DNA of 41,000 bases from Neocallimastix lanati (nom. inval.). Taxonomy: Eukaryota; Neocallimastigomycota; Neocallimastigomycetes; Neocallimastigales; Neocallimastigaceae. Made by a program: the position numbers and the translations under genes. Below the pieces are notes generated by a model that was given only the letters and a program-made list of their open reading frames with translations, was not told the origin of the DNA and did no database searches. Positions 1 to 20,572 of this stretch are shown here, piece after piece; position 1 is the first letter of the stretch; the number at the start of each line of letters is the position of its first letter. Where the stretch lies: contig JACVTC010000079.1 of the NCBI GenBank assembly GCA_016946835.1, positions 609,001 through 650,000 on the forward strand, in the 5' to 3' direction.

Positions 1-1500
1 AAGTGGTTCATTAGTATCTTCTGATTTTTCAATACTTGGTTCTTCAATTTCAGAATGGTAGAATAATAAATTACCACGCAATGCTCTCCATAAAATCTTT
101 TCAAAAGAGAAAACCTTCTTTCTATCAATTACACCTGCAATAAATCTATAATTTATATATAAATATTGGTTTACATTTACAATATAGATTTAATTAGTAT
201 TAAATTAATATATTTTTGATATTTATGTACTTTTAATAAATATTCTCATAATAATTATTATTTACTATTATGAGCAAACTATAAAATATATATATTCTGA
301 ATATTTTATATAATATATAATTAAGGAGAATAAAATATAAAATAGAAAACAACAATATATTTATAACTACTATTTTATTTTTTTTTTATTTTTATTTTAC
401 CTAAAGTTACTATCAGTAGGATTATGGTCAAGAAGTTTTTCATCCCCACCAACTTCAACTTTATTTTCTGATAAGCCAGTTCCCTTAAAGTTACTTTCAG
501 CCATATATTCATTAACTTTTTCTAACACATTCTTTAATTGAATTAATTGAATATAACTTTTATTCATATCATTTTGATTATTATTAAATTCATTAAGTTT
601 TCTTTCATTTTGATTAATTTTTTCTTCAAGAGTATCCATTGTTTCAGTACCAAATTTTGGATTATTAGTTAGATCTTCCTTTAATGGTGGTAATCCTTCA
701 TTATTAATTTGATTTCTGAAAAATCCTTTATTATTATTATTTTAATCAATATATATTATAGTAATTAAATATTTGATGATATAAAAATATTATAAAATAA
801 ATAAAAAAAAAAATTTTTGTGAATATTAACCAATGGAGTTTTTAATATATATTCTTTATTACATCTATATATATTATCAAAAAAAAAAAAATTTTTTTTT
901 ATTGTATTTTATTTTTCTTTTATATTGAAAAGTATATAAAAATTACTCAATTTTCTTTCAATATCGTCACATCTTCTAATTTCTTGAACATATGGTCTTT
1001 GGAAAGCAGAGACATTTCTATTTAACTTTATTATTTTTATATTTAATATATTAAAATATGTATATCGTAGCTATTAATAATAATCCAAAATAAAAAAAAA
1101 AAAAAAAAAAAAAGCAAAATATTTTTACGAATACAATGTATTTTATATTATTTTCTTTCTATTTATATTTTTAATTTTGTGTATTTTTTTAATTGATATT
1201 TAGTTTTTGTATTTTTTTTTCTTTAACGTAAAATAAAAATTTATATATTCTGTATTATTGTTTTTTATTAGTAAATATAGAAACATTATTATATCATCTT
1301 GTAAACTTCAAATCTAAGAAAAACCTGTTTAAATATTAAGAAATAAATATAACACCTACATCAACAAATTGAACTAATCCAATTTCACCAATTTCACTAA
1401 CAATATGTTTTGCAACTTCAAGAGGAATGTACATTTGAACATATGACATAACCTCAGATCTTAAAAAAGTTGAGGTGGTGTCTTCCTTATCACCAGCCAT
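1..1500 (-). CDS. VPH1: V-type H+-ATPase subunit a, N-terminal part (partial, spliced)
   Basis: Encodes the N-terminal cytosolic domain of the 100-kDa V0 subunit a, which couples the V1 motor to proton translocation across vacuolar and endosomal membranes. Four exons read on the minus strand: 1360-1500, 947-1025, 401-725 and 1-145 (runs off the window). All junctions are GT/AG and keep phase. The first 230 residues are visible: MAGDKEDTTSTFLRSEVMSY, then LEVAKHIVSEIGEIGLVQF, then LNRNVSAFQRPYVQEIRRCD and, in the last exon, FIAGVIDRKKVFSFEKILWR. These match the family landmarks (FRSE.M..VQ, ELGELGLVQF, N..FQR.FV.EIRRC, F.AGVI.R.....FER.LWR). Exon 3 (about residues 75-180) is the variable coiled-coil stretch. 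The start ATG at 1500 follows a T-rich leader on the plus strand. The transmembrane half lies beyond the left edge. VPH1 and STV1 paralogues cannot be separated here. Confidence 0.95.
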
Positions 1501-2344
1501 TTTTTTTTTTTTTTTAATAAAAAAAACTACTAATTTATTAGTTCACTTCAATGAATTAAATTCACTTTTAATCAGTTTAATTTATAAATTAATTAAATGA
1601 AAACTGAATATATATTAAAAATTTATATTTTTTATGAGAAAAAAATATGTATATAAAAAAAAAAAAAACTTATGTAAGGAATGTTTTTTTTTTTTTTAAA
1701 AAAAAAATTTATATTATATATATATATATTAATAAAAAATTACGTTATTAAAATTTAAAAATAAACCAATTATAAAAATAACAATATAAAAATAATTTTT
1801 TAATTCATTAATTATTGATAACAAAACTTTATATATAATTACTTTATTTAAAAAAAAAAAAATTGACATAATTATACAAAATATAACTCTATACAAAATG
1901 TATTTAAAGTTGGGTATATACATATAATATTTTAATTATTATATTCCAATACTTACGTATAATGTTATAATAATAAAAAATAAAGTTTTTTTAAACTCTT
2001 GATGATAATAAATTTAAATTATATTATATATATTATGATTTTTTATTAATTAAAGTTCTAAATTGAATTTATTATTAATAAATTTTTTTTGTTATTTATT
2101 TTTTAAAAATTATAATTAAACTTTAAAATAAATATTGTAAAAAAATAATTTAAATTTTTAATCAAATTTCTTCTCTTTTTTTATTTTTATTTTTATTTTT
2201 ATGTTTTAATGTTTTTTTTATATTTGTTTTTGTTTTTCTTTACTTTCATTAATTATAATTTTATTATTAGTTTCATAAATGTTAACATTTTTTGAAATTC
2301 ATGTCTTATTATGATTTTTCAATTAAATTTGATACATTAATCAT

Positions 2345-2377
<33 letters not shown>

Positions 2378-2622
2378 GTGAATAAGTTATCCAAAACAAT
2401 AATAATAATATTAATATTAAATATAATAAAATTAAAAATATTAATTTAATAAAAATCACAATTTAAAAAAAATCACGTTTTTCAATGTTTTTACTGAATG
2501 AACGACTTAAAACTAAAAAAAAAAAAAAAAAAAAAAAATAAATATGGAACATCCATTATTTCTTTTATAATAATGATATAATTATAATATCTAATAATTT
2601 ATTGTTAATTTCAAATAATCTT

Positions 2623-2690
2623 AATATTTTATATATATATTCAACAATAAAATAAAAATCTACATGTTGAATATATATATATAAAATATT
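2623..2690. repeat. Near-perfect 24-nt inverted repeat (hairpin)
   Basis: The left arm (2623-2646) ends in TTCAACA and the right arm (2665-2690) begins TGTTGAA. The arms are complementary over 24 nt apart from one extra AT dinucleotide in the right arm, and they enclose an 18-nt loop. It has no known function. It could be a miniature transposon remnant or a cruciform-prone site in the divergent promoter region. Confidence 0.7.
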
Positions 2691-3984
2691 ATTTATTTTA
2701 TTTTTTATTATCATATTTTCATTTATTTATTACCTAGTATTATAAAATATTAATATTCAGTAAATAAATAGTTTAAAAATTATAAACATTTATATTCTAA
2801 AAAAAATAAACTTTAATAATATTAAACTTCCCTTTTTTTATTTTATTATTATTATTTTTTAAATTTACAAATATAAAATACATAATTTAATATTATTTTT
2901 TAACTAAATATAGAATACATTTTATTTTTCATAATAAATACTTCATAAAAAAAATTTCATTAGTGACGTCACAAATGAATATTTATAGTATAGAAATTTT
3001 AATTTATATTTCATGTTACATATTTCTATAATTTTAAATACTATGATAATTATTAACTATTAAATGAGATTTCTTCATTTTTTTTTTCCTTTTTCATCAT
3101 TAGTATTAAATTCTATTAAATTACTTTATAATATTTTTATTTATATTATTCATAAATAATAAAATATTTAAATATAAATTGCTAAATATAAAATTGTAAA
3201 TGATTTAAAATAAATTATTAATGAACAAATAATGAATAGAAATTATTAAATAAATTTATTAATTTTAAAATTTATGGTTATAATAATTATGGTGATATAT
3301 TATTTTTACTATTCAAATCATGAGTAAAAAACATTTAAAAATGAAAATAATTATTTATGTAATTATTTATTTAAAATATTTATTAAAAGTAATTTATAAT
3401 TGAATGAATTTATTTAATTGTCATTACTTCTATAGTTAATAATAATAATAATAAATAAATAAATAAATAATTATAATATTTGTTTTAATGTGTTATTTTA
3501 AACTTTTGTATATATTAAAATATTCATAATATCAATAAATTTTATTTAAAAAAGTTTAGAAATTTAATAATTATTTCTTTTTATTGTAAATTATGATGAA
3601 ACATAACTGTTTCTTTTATATAAGTTATGATATGATAAAATATACTAATAAAGCTTTCTATATATTTTCATTAATACTATATGCATATATTTATTAATTT
3701 TTACAATATATATTATAATTTATTATTGTATTTTATTATATTTTATTGTAATTTTTATTATTTATATTATAATTATTTTATTTTCAGATAGTTAATATTC
3801 ATCTTTAAATATTTTTAAAAATTTTTTCAATATTTATATATATGTATTTATATTTAAACTTATTTTATGTCCTCTTTTCATTTATATAGTTAATATAATA
3901 CTACCTCATTAAAAAAAAATTTTATTCTATACTTTTATATATATAATTAAATAAAAAGAATAATTTAAACTTAATAATAATAAT

Positions 3985-4023
<39 letters not shown>

Positions 4024-4113
4024 TATATAAAGATAATCAAAAAATTTACAAATTATTATATTAGTTTTATCATTAATTTTTTTTTTTTAGTTGTATTCAT
4101 TCCTGAATAGTAC

Positions 4114-4129
4114 TTTTTTTTTTTTTTTG

Positions 4130-4173
<44 letters not shown>
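4114..4173. repeat. T15-G-A44 homopolymer pair
   Basis: Fifteen T (4114-4128), one G, then about 44 A (4130-4173). The two runs are complementary and could fold back. It is typical of the homopolymer load of this genome. Confidence 0.9.
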
Positions 4174-4174
<1 letters not shown>

Positions 4175-4260
4175 AGATAATATTTAATTCAATTTAAATT
4201 TAATTAATTTTTATTTTTATTTTTATATTTATTTCTATTTTAATTTTTAATTAATATTAA

Positions 4261-4299
<39 letters not shown>

Positions 4300-4339
4300 C
4301 ATTAATTATTAATTATTAATTATTATTATTATATTTGTT

Positions 4340-4520
4340 GCAATATGTGAATATAGAAAGTGTTGTATTTTGATATGTTACAATAAGGCTTTATTTGTAT
4401 TGTGGTGTTTATTTTTTCTTTTTTATAATATGGCGTATTATAAAAATTTACAATTTTTATAAATGTTAAAATCTATATACCAATTTGTTATTGGAAATAC
4501 AATTGTTACATGTAGCAATT
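4340..4520. mobile_element. Possible MULE-end-like fragment
   Basis: This slightly GC-richer stretch contains ATGGCGTATTATAA (about 4429-4442). The same 14 bases occur, reversed, just inside the right terminal repeat of the 22.8-27.3 kb MULE (CATGGCGTATTATAATG on the minus strand, 27183-27198). It also has TTGTATTTTGATATGTTA, resembling the inner TIR sequence TTGTATTTTGTTGTA, and TTGCAATATGTG / GCTACATGTAACAA near its ends, which are roughly inverted. A short non-autonomous relative or relic is plausible; chance similarity in AT-rich DNA cannot be excluded. Confidence 0.3.
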
Positions 4521-4989
4521 AATAAAAAAAAAAAAAAAAAAAAGTTATCTATTTAATTCTTGTGTAATAATTAAAACTAAATTTTAAAACAAAAATTATT
4601 ATAATTATAAATATATATTTCAAAATTAGGAAAATGTTAGAAACTTTAAACATAAATATAAATTATTTATATAAGTCATTTATAAAAATAAGCATAAAAA
4701 ATATTTAAAAAAAAAAATTTAAGGTTCAAAAAGATAAAAAAAAAAAAAAATTGAAATAAAATAAAATTATATATTTGAAAAAAATAAGTCATTGCTACTT
4801 TGATTGTAACAGCTATTGAATTACTCAGTATATTAATTTTTGTTCCTACCTACTTATTTAAGTGAATATGATGATAGTAATGTATGATATTCTTTATATG
4901 AAAGAAAAATAATGAATAAATATGAATAAAGAAAATGAAATTAAAATTCATGAATAAATTAATAAAAAGTAAAATACTTTCCTTAAAAA

Positions 4990-5150
4990 GTTTTCAACTA
5001 AATATTTAGATATTGATATAAAAATTGATGAGTCTATTGATTTAAAGATTAGACTAAACTTCATTCCTATCTTTGGAAAAAATTTTATAGTGATGGATTA
5101 TACACTGCTATTACGCCAAATTTATATGATGCTGATAATTTAATTAATAG
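4990..5150 (+). pseudogene. Short coding-like relic of unknown family
   Basis: Codon-like composition appears amid pure AT sequence. One frame reads YLDIDIKIDESIDLKIRLNF and continues IPIFGKNF; after a one-base shift, FYSDGLYTAITPNLYDADNL follows. I see no start, no clear splice sites and no family I recognise. The simplest reading is a frameshifted fragment of a former gene; an exon of an unknown gene is the alternative. Confidence 0.25.
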
Positions 5151-5304
5151 GAAAAAAAATTTTATATATAATAATTATATTTTTATGGTTTAATAATGTT
5201 TTTTTTTTTTTTTTAATATTTTTACTAATTCAAATGTAATGATTTTAACGTAATTGATTTAATATAAATTATTGGATAAGAATTTCTTAAAGGAAAAGAT
5301 TTAA

Positions 5305-5340
<36 letters not shown>

Positions 5341-5857
5341 TATAATAAGATAAAAATTGTAAAGGAAAAAAAAAGCTGTATACTAGTATTAAATTTTTTT
5401 TATAAAAAAGGATAAATTAATTAAATAAATAAATATACTTAAATAAATAAATTAATTCCAATATTACTTCCTCGAACCATGGTTATAATTTCGTTTGATA
5501 ATTAAATAACTTAAAATGTATATTAATCCATACTTTAATGTAAGTCCCTAGATTTATCATGTAAATTATTTCTTTATTAACATGAAAAATTATATAGTTA
5601 ATATAAAAATGTATTATTTCTTTCAAAAACTTACAACATTAATAAATAATTTCCTAATTAATATATAAATGAATAATTAATTAATAACTAAATAAATTCC
5701 TTTAATAATAATATTAATAACTAATATAAACTAAAAATTAGATATATGTAATTCAAATTAATTATAAATTTATCATAATATTAAATACAATTTAAATACA
5801 TTTATTTACTACAGTATAAATTTTTATATAAATATTAACAGTATAATTATTATTATA

Positions 5858-5901
<44 letters not shown>

Positions 5902-6614
5902 ATATTAATAATACAAATAATAATAGTTAATGTTATTATATGTAACATATATATTTTTTTTAATAATACTTATACCACAAAAAATAAAAATAAAAGTAAA
6001 AATAAATGACATTTAAGATTAATTTAATTATAAATTACAAAGATAAATTATATATTTTAATAGGAAAAAAGTTATAAAATTTAAGATTAATACTATTAAA
6101 AAGATATATATATATATATTAAGTTTTGTTAAAATTTGTTAAAATTTGTTTAAAAAAATAGCATAAAAAAAAAAAATATATATATATATATATGCATGTA
6201 CATATATTATATATTATAAAAATAATTATTTTTATTTCTTTATTCTATTTTTTTTAAAAAAAAAAAATACTAATTAACAATTATTTTGTTTAATTATTTC
6301 AAATTTTATTATTATAATTATTATTATTAATGTTATATTTTATATTTCTAATTATTATAATTATTATTATTATTATTTGAAGAAAAATCTTAAAATTAAA
6401 AAAGTTTTTATTATTATTTTAATAAATTTTAACGAAAAAAAATAAAAAATAAAAAATAAAGTAATTAAATTTAAAATAATACTAACTTATCTTATACAGG
6501 TATTATATATATTTATTTGAAACTATTTTATATAATAAAGAAATATTATTATATATTAAATAATAATAAAATAATCGAAAAAAAATATAATATTTAATTA
6601 CAAAATATTGAACA

Positions 6615-10373
<3,759 letters not shown>

Positions 10374-11380
10374 TACATATATATATATATATATACATAT
10401 ATACATACATATCTATCTATGCATATGATCATGATCATAATAAGGGTAATGAATAGTATTTTTATTTTATTTTAATGAATAAGTGGAAGAAAAGAAGAAT
10501 TTTTTTTTAAAAAAAAATATATATATATATGTAAAATTAATATTTCTAATAAAATAATAATACTAATATAATAATAATTATTATAATAATATAAATATTA
10601 TATTAGTTAAAAATTTTTTAAATATTATCTATTATTTCTATTATTTAGTTTTTGATTAAAATTTTTAAATAAAGTTTTCTGCATTTAATTATTCGATAAA
10701 AACTATTTATTGATCAAAAAATAAAAAAATTAAAATATAATTTATAATAAAGTTTTTTTTTTTTTTTAATTTTTTTGAAACATACTATTCAATACATAAA
10801 ATTGAAATTTATATACAAGAAATGAATAATAAGAAATAAATTCTATTATTATATATTTATATTTATATAAAATATATATATATATATATATAAATAAAAA
10901 AATAAAAAAAAATAAAAAAAAAAAAAAAATAAAATAAAATAAAATAAAATAAAAAAATAAAATAAAATAAAATAAAATAAAAAAAATAATATATTTTTAT
11001 TGATAATTCACATGATAAACTGATATATATATATAATAAATTACAAATTTGTCTATCGAGATTACAATCGGTCTTGTTTCACAAAAAAAAAAATTGAAAA
11101 TTGAAAAATATAATAACAAATAAAAATTTTTCAATATTTATTATTATTAAATTTTTTTATATTTATTTTTTTGATTTAATTTTATTTTTATTTTTTTTTT
11201 TTTTTAGTATTTAGCTTTTTATTTTTTTTTTTAATAATTAAAAAAAGAATATATATATTGCAATTGAATTATTATTTATTATTAATTATAAATAATTTAA
11301 ATAATTTACTTTTTTTTTTTTCTTTTAAATAAAAAAATAAATTGTATGAATTTTTGTATATTTCTTTTCCTTTTACTGTT

Positions 11381-11420
<40 letters not shown>

Positions 11421-11627
11421 TATTATTATTATTAATTTATAATGATAAGAAATAAAAATATATATAAAAATTATAAAAAAAAAAAAAAATAATAATAAAG
11501 AAAATAATAATAATAATAATAATAAAGAAAAAAAAAATTATTGGTAAATTATGTACTGAATTATTATAAAAATTCCTGACTTTTTTTTTATTTTTTTCAA
11601 CTTTTATATCTTTATCTATTATATACT
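10374..11627. other. Convergent intergenic region (two 3' UTRs)
   Basis: Separates the stop codons of the acetyltransferase (plus) and eIF3m (minus) genes. It holds (TA)n next to the first stop, an (AAAAT)n run at about 10928-10980 and T runs at about 11380-11418. No ORF, RNA gene or mobile element is recognisable. Confidence 0.75.
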
Positions 11628-13951
11628 TTAATGTGATTGAGCAATAAGTTTAGCGTTAGCAATAACATTTAAAATATCTTCAAGGTTCTTCTTCCATTCA
11701 TCAATTCTGGTATCTAATTTCTTCCATTCATTTTCAGTAAATTGTCTTGGAGTAGCACGGCTTAATAATTTAATTTAATAATTTATTAGTTTATTTTATT
11801 TTCATTTTTATTTTATTTAAAAAAATTTATAATTTATCTTTTGTTGCATATAATAATAATAATAAAAAAAAAATACTTACTTAACAATAATAGTTTTATC
11901 TAATTGATTCATTTTAGCATCAATAAGACCAGCTCTAATAACTATTAAAAATATTTATTAATTTAAAATTTCATTAATGATTATTTATTTATTATTTATA
12001 TACATAATTAGTTAATTAAATAATAATAATAATAATAATAAAAGAAATAAAAAGCAATTACCATCTAATATCCATAATTCAACTTCCTCTTCTGGAATAT
12101 TTAAGGCTTCTTGTACAACACTGTAATTAACTCTTCCTGGAATTTCTTGACCAACAACAGTAACTAAAGTTAACATACGGATCTTCTTACGACATTCTTC
12201 ATCATTCAAAGCTTTTTTTTTTTTGTGATAACAATAAAAAAAAAAATAAAATAATTTTAAATTTTATTAACTTCTATCATTATTGTATATAATAATAATA
12301 ATAAATTATATATTTTATTTTATTTATTATACTTACAAAGTTCATTTATGATATTGTTGTGGCTTGAGATAAAGCTTTCGTATTCCTTAATATCACCAGC
12401 TAAGAAGATTTTAGCAAGGTCAAAGCATGGTTCGGAATTAAGGTTTTGAATAGCGCGTAACTTAAATAATTCTTCGAAATTGAAGATAGAGTCATTATTA
12501 ATAGCATCCTTGATAGCTTCACGAGCATTATCCTTAGAAGAATTTAAAGTATTGGCATCAGCATTTTCGAAGGTAAGAAGATATTTGAATAAGCATTCAT
12601 AAGCTTCCATCCTTTAAATTTTATTTTTTTGTTTTGTAATAAAATTATTTTATTATTTATATATTCACATTAATAACTACATATATATAATTCTAAATAT
12701 GTTTTTATTTTTTTTTTTTTTCGTTAATAATAATTAATTCTATTTTTTTAAAAAATAGGATTGATTATTATTATTATTTAATATTGTTTACTTATTTTAA
12801 ACTTACTTGTGGTTTGATTCATTTAATAAAGTTCTTAAAGTTAAATATAATTCTCTCTTTTGTTCAACAGATGAACCCCAATTTTTTAACCATAAATCTA
12901 ATTTAACTAAATGATTAACAATAATATCCATATAATCATTTTTAGCAGAGAACTTAACGATAGCAAGATAAACATCGTATCTTAATGGATCATTAACTTC
13001 AAGATTGGAATAGATATTATTTAAACTTTTTTTTTTAGATATATAATACATTGCATGTTAATATTTATTAGCATTTTAAACAGTATAAAATTTTTTTTTT
13101 TTTGAAGGTAATACATTCTAAAGAAATTTAATAAAATTTTATTTAAATAATTACATCTTCATTTTTCTTGTAGCTTTTCCATTTTGACTTTCACTAATGA
13201 TATTAGCTAATCTAACAACTAATTGTTTTAAACCGGACTTAATGCAAATAGCAATTTCTAAATTGAAGATAGATTCTAAATCTTTATTTTTTTTTATTAA
13301 AAAAAATATCAATCAATTATTATAAATTTTGATTTATTAGTATCTAAGTTCTTTTTTTTTTTAATAAATTTAAATTTATGAAATAATTTCTTTTCTATTT
13401 GATATGAACCTCTTTCACTCTTGATCTTACTGATAATAAGATCGGTTTCTTCAACAATCTTTGTGAAAGCATCAGAAACTTTATCGTCTTCTAATAATTG
13501 AAGTAATTCACTGTAGAATGGAGCTTCACCTTCACCTTCATCCTTTAAAGAACTAATTAAGTTTACTAATTTTAAAGTCTATTTTATTTATTTATTTATT
13601 TATTACATTTGATTTGTTTATTAGTTATTTTTTAATATTTTTTAGATTGAAAAAAAAATATATTGAATTTTTTGAATAAATTATGTTATTTTTGTGAAAA
13701 TTTATAGTTATTGTTATTTGTTAATTTTGTAATTTATTATTGAAATTAATTTTTGTTATTATTAATAAATTAAAATTTTTCATAATTTATTATATTCCAT
13801 AAACAATTATATTAGTTAAAAAAAATAAAAAAATAAATATTATTTATTAGTATCAAAATAAATTAATTTTCAAGATAAATTATATTATTAATATTATTAC
13901 TTCTGGCTTAATATCTTCTTGAGGAAGAACGTATCTTGATGAAGCTAACAT
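11628..13951 (-). CDS. EIF3M: Eukaryotic translation initiation factor 3 subunit M (PCI protein)
   Basis: Subunit of the octameric PCI/MPN core of eIF3, which binds the 40S ribosomal subunit in cytosolic translation initiation. Eight minus-strand exons: 13901-13951, 13410-13578, 13155-13281, 12807-13025, 12337-12611, 12062-12211, 11881-11941, 11628-11760; 394 residues (human eIF3m has 374). Landmarks: ILNNIYSNLEVNDPLRYDVY, WLKNWGSSVEQKRELYLTLR, then YECLFKYLLTFENAD, the PCI winged-helix part ECRKKIRMLTLVTVVG with VNYSVVQEALNIPEEEVELW, and VIRAGLIDAKMNQLDKTIIV, ending RATPRQFTENEWKKLDTRI and a C-terminal helix. These align in order with human eIF3m. The COPS7-type PCI proteins are the alternative, but the C-terminal TPRQF..NEWKKL block fits eIF3m. 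Exon 2 has an ambiguous donor: GTTCAT after 13410, or the stronger GTAAGA after 13431. Both keep phase and differ by seven codons. Confidence 0.94.
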
Positions 13952-14658
13952 TTTTTATATATCAATTAAAACTGTCATAATTATATTTTCAATTTTATTT
14001 TAAATAAATTAGGGTATTATAATAAAACAGAATAATATAATATATAATTATGTAAAAAAAAAAAAAAATAATAATAATGATTAATATTTAAATTATTATG
14101 TTCTAATTTTTTATATTAAATAATAATAATAAAAATTAAAGTCATTAATATTTTAGATTATATTGCTGTTATTCTATATATATCCCGTATAATTTATTTA
14201 TTTTATTGTTTTAAATGGTATTTATATATGTAGTAAAAATTTGTTTAAATTTTTTGTAATACTTTGAATAAAATATTATTTAATAATTATATAGATATCC
14301 CATGATTAATTATTTGTCCTTTATATATATATATACTTGACTTTATATTTAAAAAATCGTATTATTTCTTATTTCTATTATTTCATTTTGAAGTCCATAT
14401 AACATATTTTAATTTTATTTATTGTTAAAAATTAACATTCCAATTAATTGTTGGTATCAAATCAATAACTAATTCAAATTTTTTTTTTTTTTTTTGAATG
14501 TGTGTCCATTAAAAATATATATTTATATTTTACCTTTAAATATAATAATATATATTATAAATAAATATTATATAAAATTTCTTGCAAAAGTGTAAAAAAA
14601 AAAAAAAAAAATTATTATATTAATTTTTATTTAATTTTATAAAAAATAGTATCAAAAT

Positions 14659-14738
14659 TTATTTTGTCCAATAAAAATCACTAAAATCCCAAGCCTTCAT
14701 TTGATAGACATTTACATTAACATCCAATAAAAATACAA
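14659..14738 (-). pseudogene. Orphan terminal-exon-like block
   Basis: On the minus strand an AATAAAG acceptor-like site is followed by an open frame reading VFLLDVNVNVYQMKAW then DFSDFYWTK and TAA (25 residues). W, Y, D and M content is unusual for random AT-rich DNA, which favours a coding origin. No upstream exon joins to it within the next 300 bases. The family is unknown; it may be a relic of a lost gene. Confidence 0.25.
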
Positions 14739-15300
14739 CTTTATTATATAAAATTATAAATACATTTTTTAATGTATCTACATTTTATTTTACTTTTTTT
14801 TTTATATATAATTTAATAACTTTTAATATATATTATATGCATAATTAAATATATAAATTTCATATATAAATCAATAAATAAATCCATTAATAGAATTATT
14901 TTTATTTTCCTAATTTACTCATTTTATTATAAAAATAATCATTTTATTAAATAAATTTATATAACTTTTTTGATTTTTTTTTTTTTTATTTTTGTGGTGT
15001 GTAAATATTTATTAATATAATAAAATATGATAAAAATCAAAGAAATAAACCACATATAAAACATAAAATTAATGAATTTCCTTTTTTTTTTTTTTATTTT
15101 ATTTTATTTTATTTTGTCATTTTGTTATTTTGTTTTATTTTATTTTATTTTGATTTGCTTTATTTTTAATTTTATTTTTTTCTATATATTATATTAATAC
15201 AAATTAATATAATCAAGAGACTGATTTTTCATATATAAAACGTTTACTAAGCATGTTTATTAGTTTTATTATATTATTATAATTATTATAATTTAATTGC

Positions 15301-15500
15301 TACTAATATTAATATTAATTTTATTTTATAATTATTAATTCAAAAAATTTTATTTTTATTACTTTTATTATATTATTTTAATTATTAAAATAAAATATTT
15401 TATTAATATTAATATTAATTATATTTTATAATTATTAATTCAAAAAGTTTTATTTTTATTATTTTTATTATATTATTTTAATAATTAAAATAAAATATTA
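15301..15500. repeat. 100-bp tandem duplication
   Basis: 15301-15400 and 15401-15500 align without gaps with only about six mismatches. Both contain ATTATTAATTCAAAAA and TTTATTATATTATTTTAA. It is a recent local duplication in the intergenic region. Confidence 0.85.
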
Positions 15501-15880
15501 AAATTAATTATTAAAACTTCTTTTGTAAATACATATTTGTTTTATACATATAAATTTTTGAATTTTCTATTATATATAAAAAAAAATAATAATAAATATC
15601 TTATGGAAATGATTTAATATTATTTTATTATAATTATAATTATTATTATTATTTATTATTTTATAATTATTTTAGTATTATTATTACTTTATTATTATAT
15701 AAAAAAAATTTATATACTTTTATTTTATTTTTATATTTATTATTATTATGTTATTATTATTATTATATATGGTAAATAGGATTATTTGTACTTGAATAAT
15801 AGTTTAAAGTCTTCATTAATTTTGAATAAATAGATAATTGCCTTTTATATATATTCATATTTCTTTTTATTTTAAATTGC

Positions 15881-19278
<3,398 letters not shown>

Positions 19279-19993
19279 TTACATATAAATTAATGATTAA
19301 ATAGTATATAATATATATAATATTATAATATGAAATATATCAATATATATCAATTCAATATTACTTTTTTTTAATTTTTACTAATAAACTTTCTATATTT
19401 GTTATAATACTTTTCATTAATAAAATTATTATTATTATTTTGAAAAATTTACCGAAATATTTTAATTTATTGAAGAAAAGGGATATAATTAGATATATAA
19501 ATTATTATTATTATGATTATTTTATGTTTTCTATTTTTTTTTATTTTGTCCTTTTTAAATTAATATATAAAATTAAAGAAAAAAAAAAGCTGCTTAAATA
19601 TTATATATTTATTCTATTATTTAAAATTTAAAATAATTTTTAAATTGTATTTATATAATAAATTTTAAAAAATAAAAAGTTTTTCAAAGGGAAAACTGTT
19701 TTATTTTTAATTATTTATTATATTTATTATTAAATTATTAAAAAAATAGAGTTCTAATTCTCTATTAATATAAAAATTTTTAATTATCAAAATTTTATTT
19801 CGAATATTTATATATACAAAATATTTAATTGTATTAAATATTCTTTTATTTATAAAAAGAGTTTATTTTTTTTTAATTTTATTTTATTTTTTATTTTTTT
19901 TTTTTTTTAATTTTTATTTATTTTTTTATTTTATAGTAGAGAGAAAAAAAATAGTTTATTTATTCTACAAATAAGTAAATAAATAAAAAAGAA

Positions 19994-20030
<37 letters not shown>

Positions 20031-20435
20031 TAAAAAAGTAAAAGAATTAAAGAATTATTATTTTAAATTTTTAATAAAAATAATATATGCAGATAAAATA
20101 TAAATTTATTACAATATATTAATAAAATATATTATATATATAAAAATTCTCTATAGAAATTATTGTGAAGTAATAAAAATAATAATTAAAAATAATAATA
20201 AATAATACTAATTATATATAATTAATTCTTTACAATTAAAATATTAAAATGAATTTTAAAAATAATATTATTTGTTTATAAATTTTAAATAGCATAGACC
20301 ATAAAATTATTTATTTATTTATATATTTATTATATATATTTATTATTTAATATGCATTTATATTATGTTTATTATTATTTATTGTTTATTATTTATAATT
20401 ACATTATTATTAGTATTATCTTTTATTTAAGTTTT

Positions 20436-20572
<137 letters not shown>

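Larger units (their letters stand above)
1501..6614. other. 5.1-kb AT-only intergenic region between divergent genes
   Basis: Lies between the V-ATPase start (minus) and the Esa1-like start (plus), so it should hold both promoters. It is almost pure A/T with many homopolymer and triplet runs: A or T runs at 2347-2376 and 4130-4173, ATT/AAT runs near 3979-4020, 4260-4300, 5308-5341 and 5862-5899. I see no gene. Separate entries cover a long hairpin (2623-2690), a transposon-end-like fragment (about 4340-4520) and a coding-like relic (about 4990-5150). The ORF-sized open frame at 1729-1923 on the minus strand is low-complexity and not convincing. Confidence 0.8.
13952..15880. other. Intergenic region between eIF3m start and WASP stop
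   Basis: AT-rich DNA upstream of eIF3m, so it should contain that promoter. It contains a 100-bp tandem duplication (15301-15500) and a coding-like minus-strand block (14659-14738), both listed separately. Nothing else is recognisable. Confidence 0.7.

Noticed and set aside
1729-1923. 64-codon minus-strand frame rich in Ile/Phe
   Set aside because: Looks like a membrane peptide only because of AT codons; no homology or splice context.
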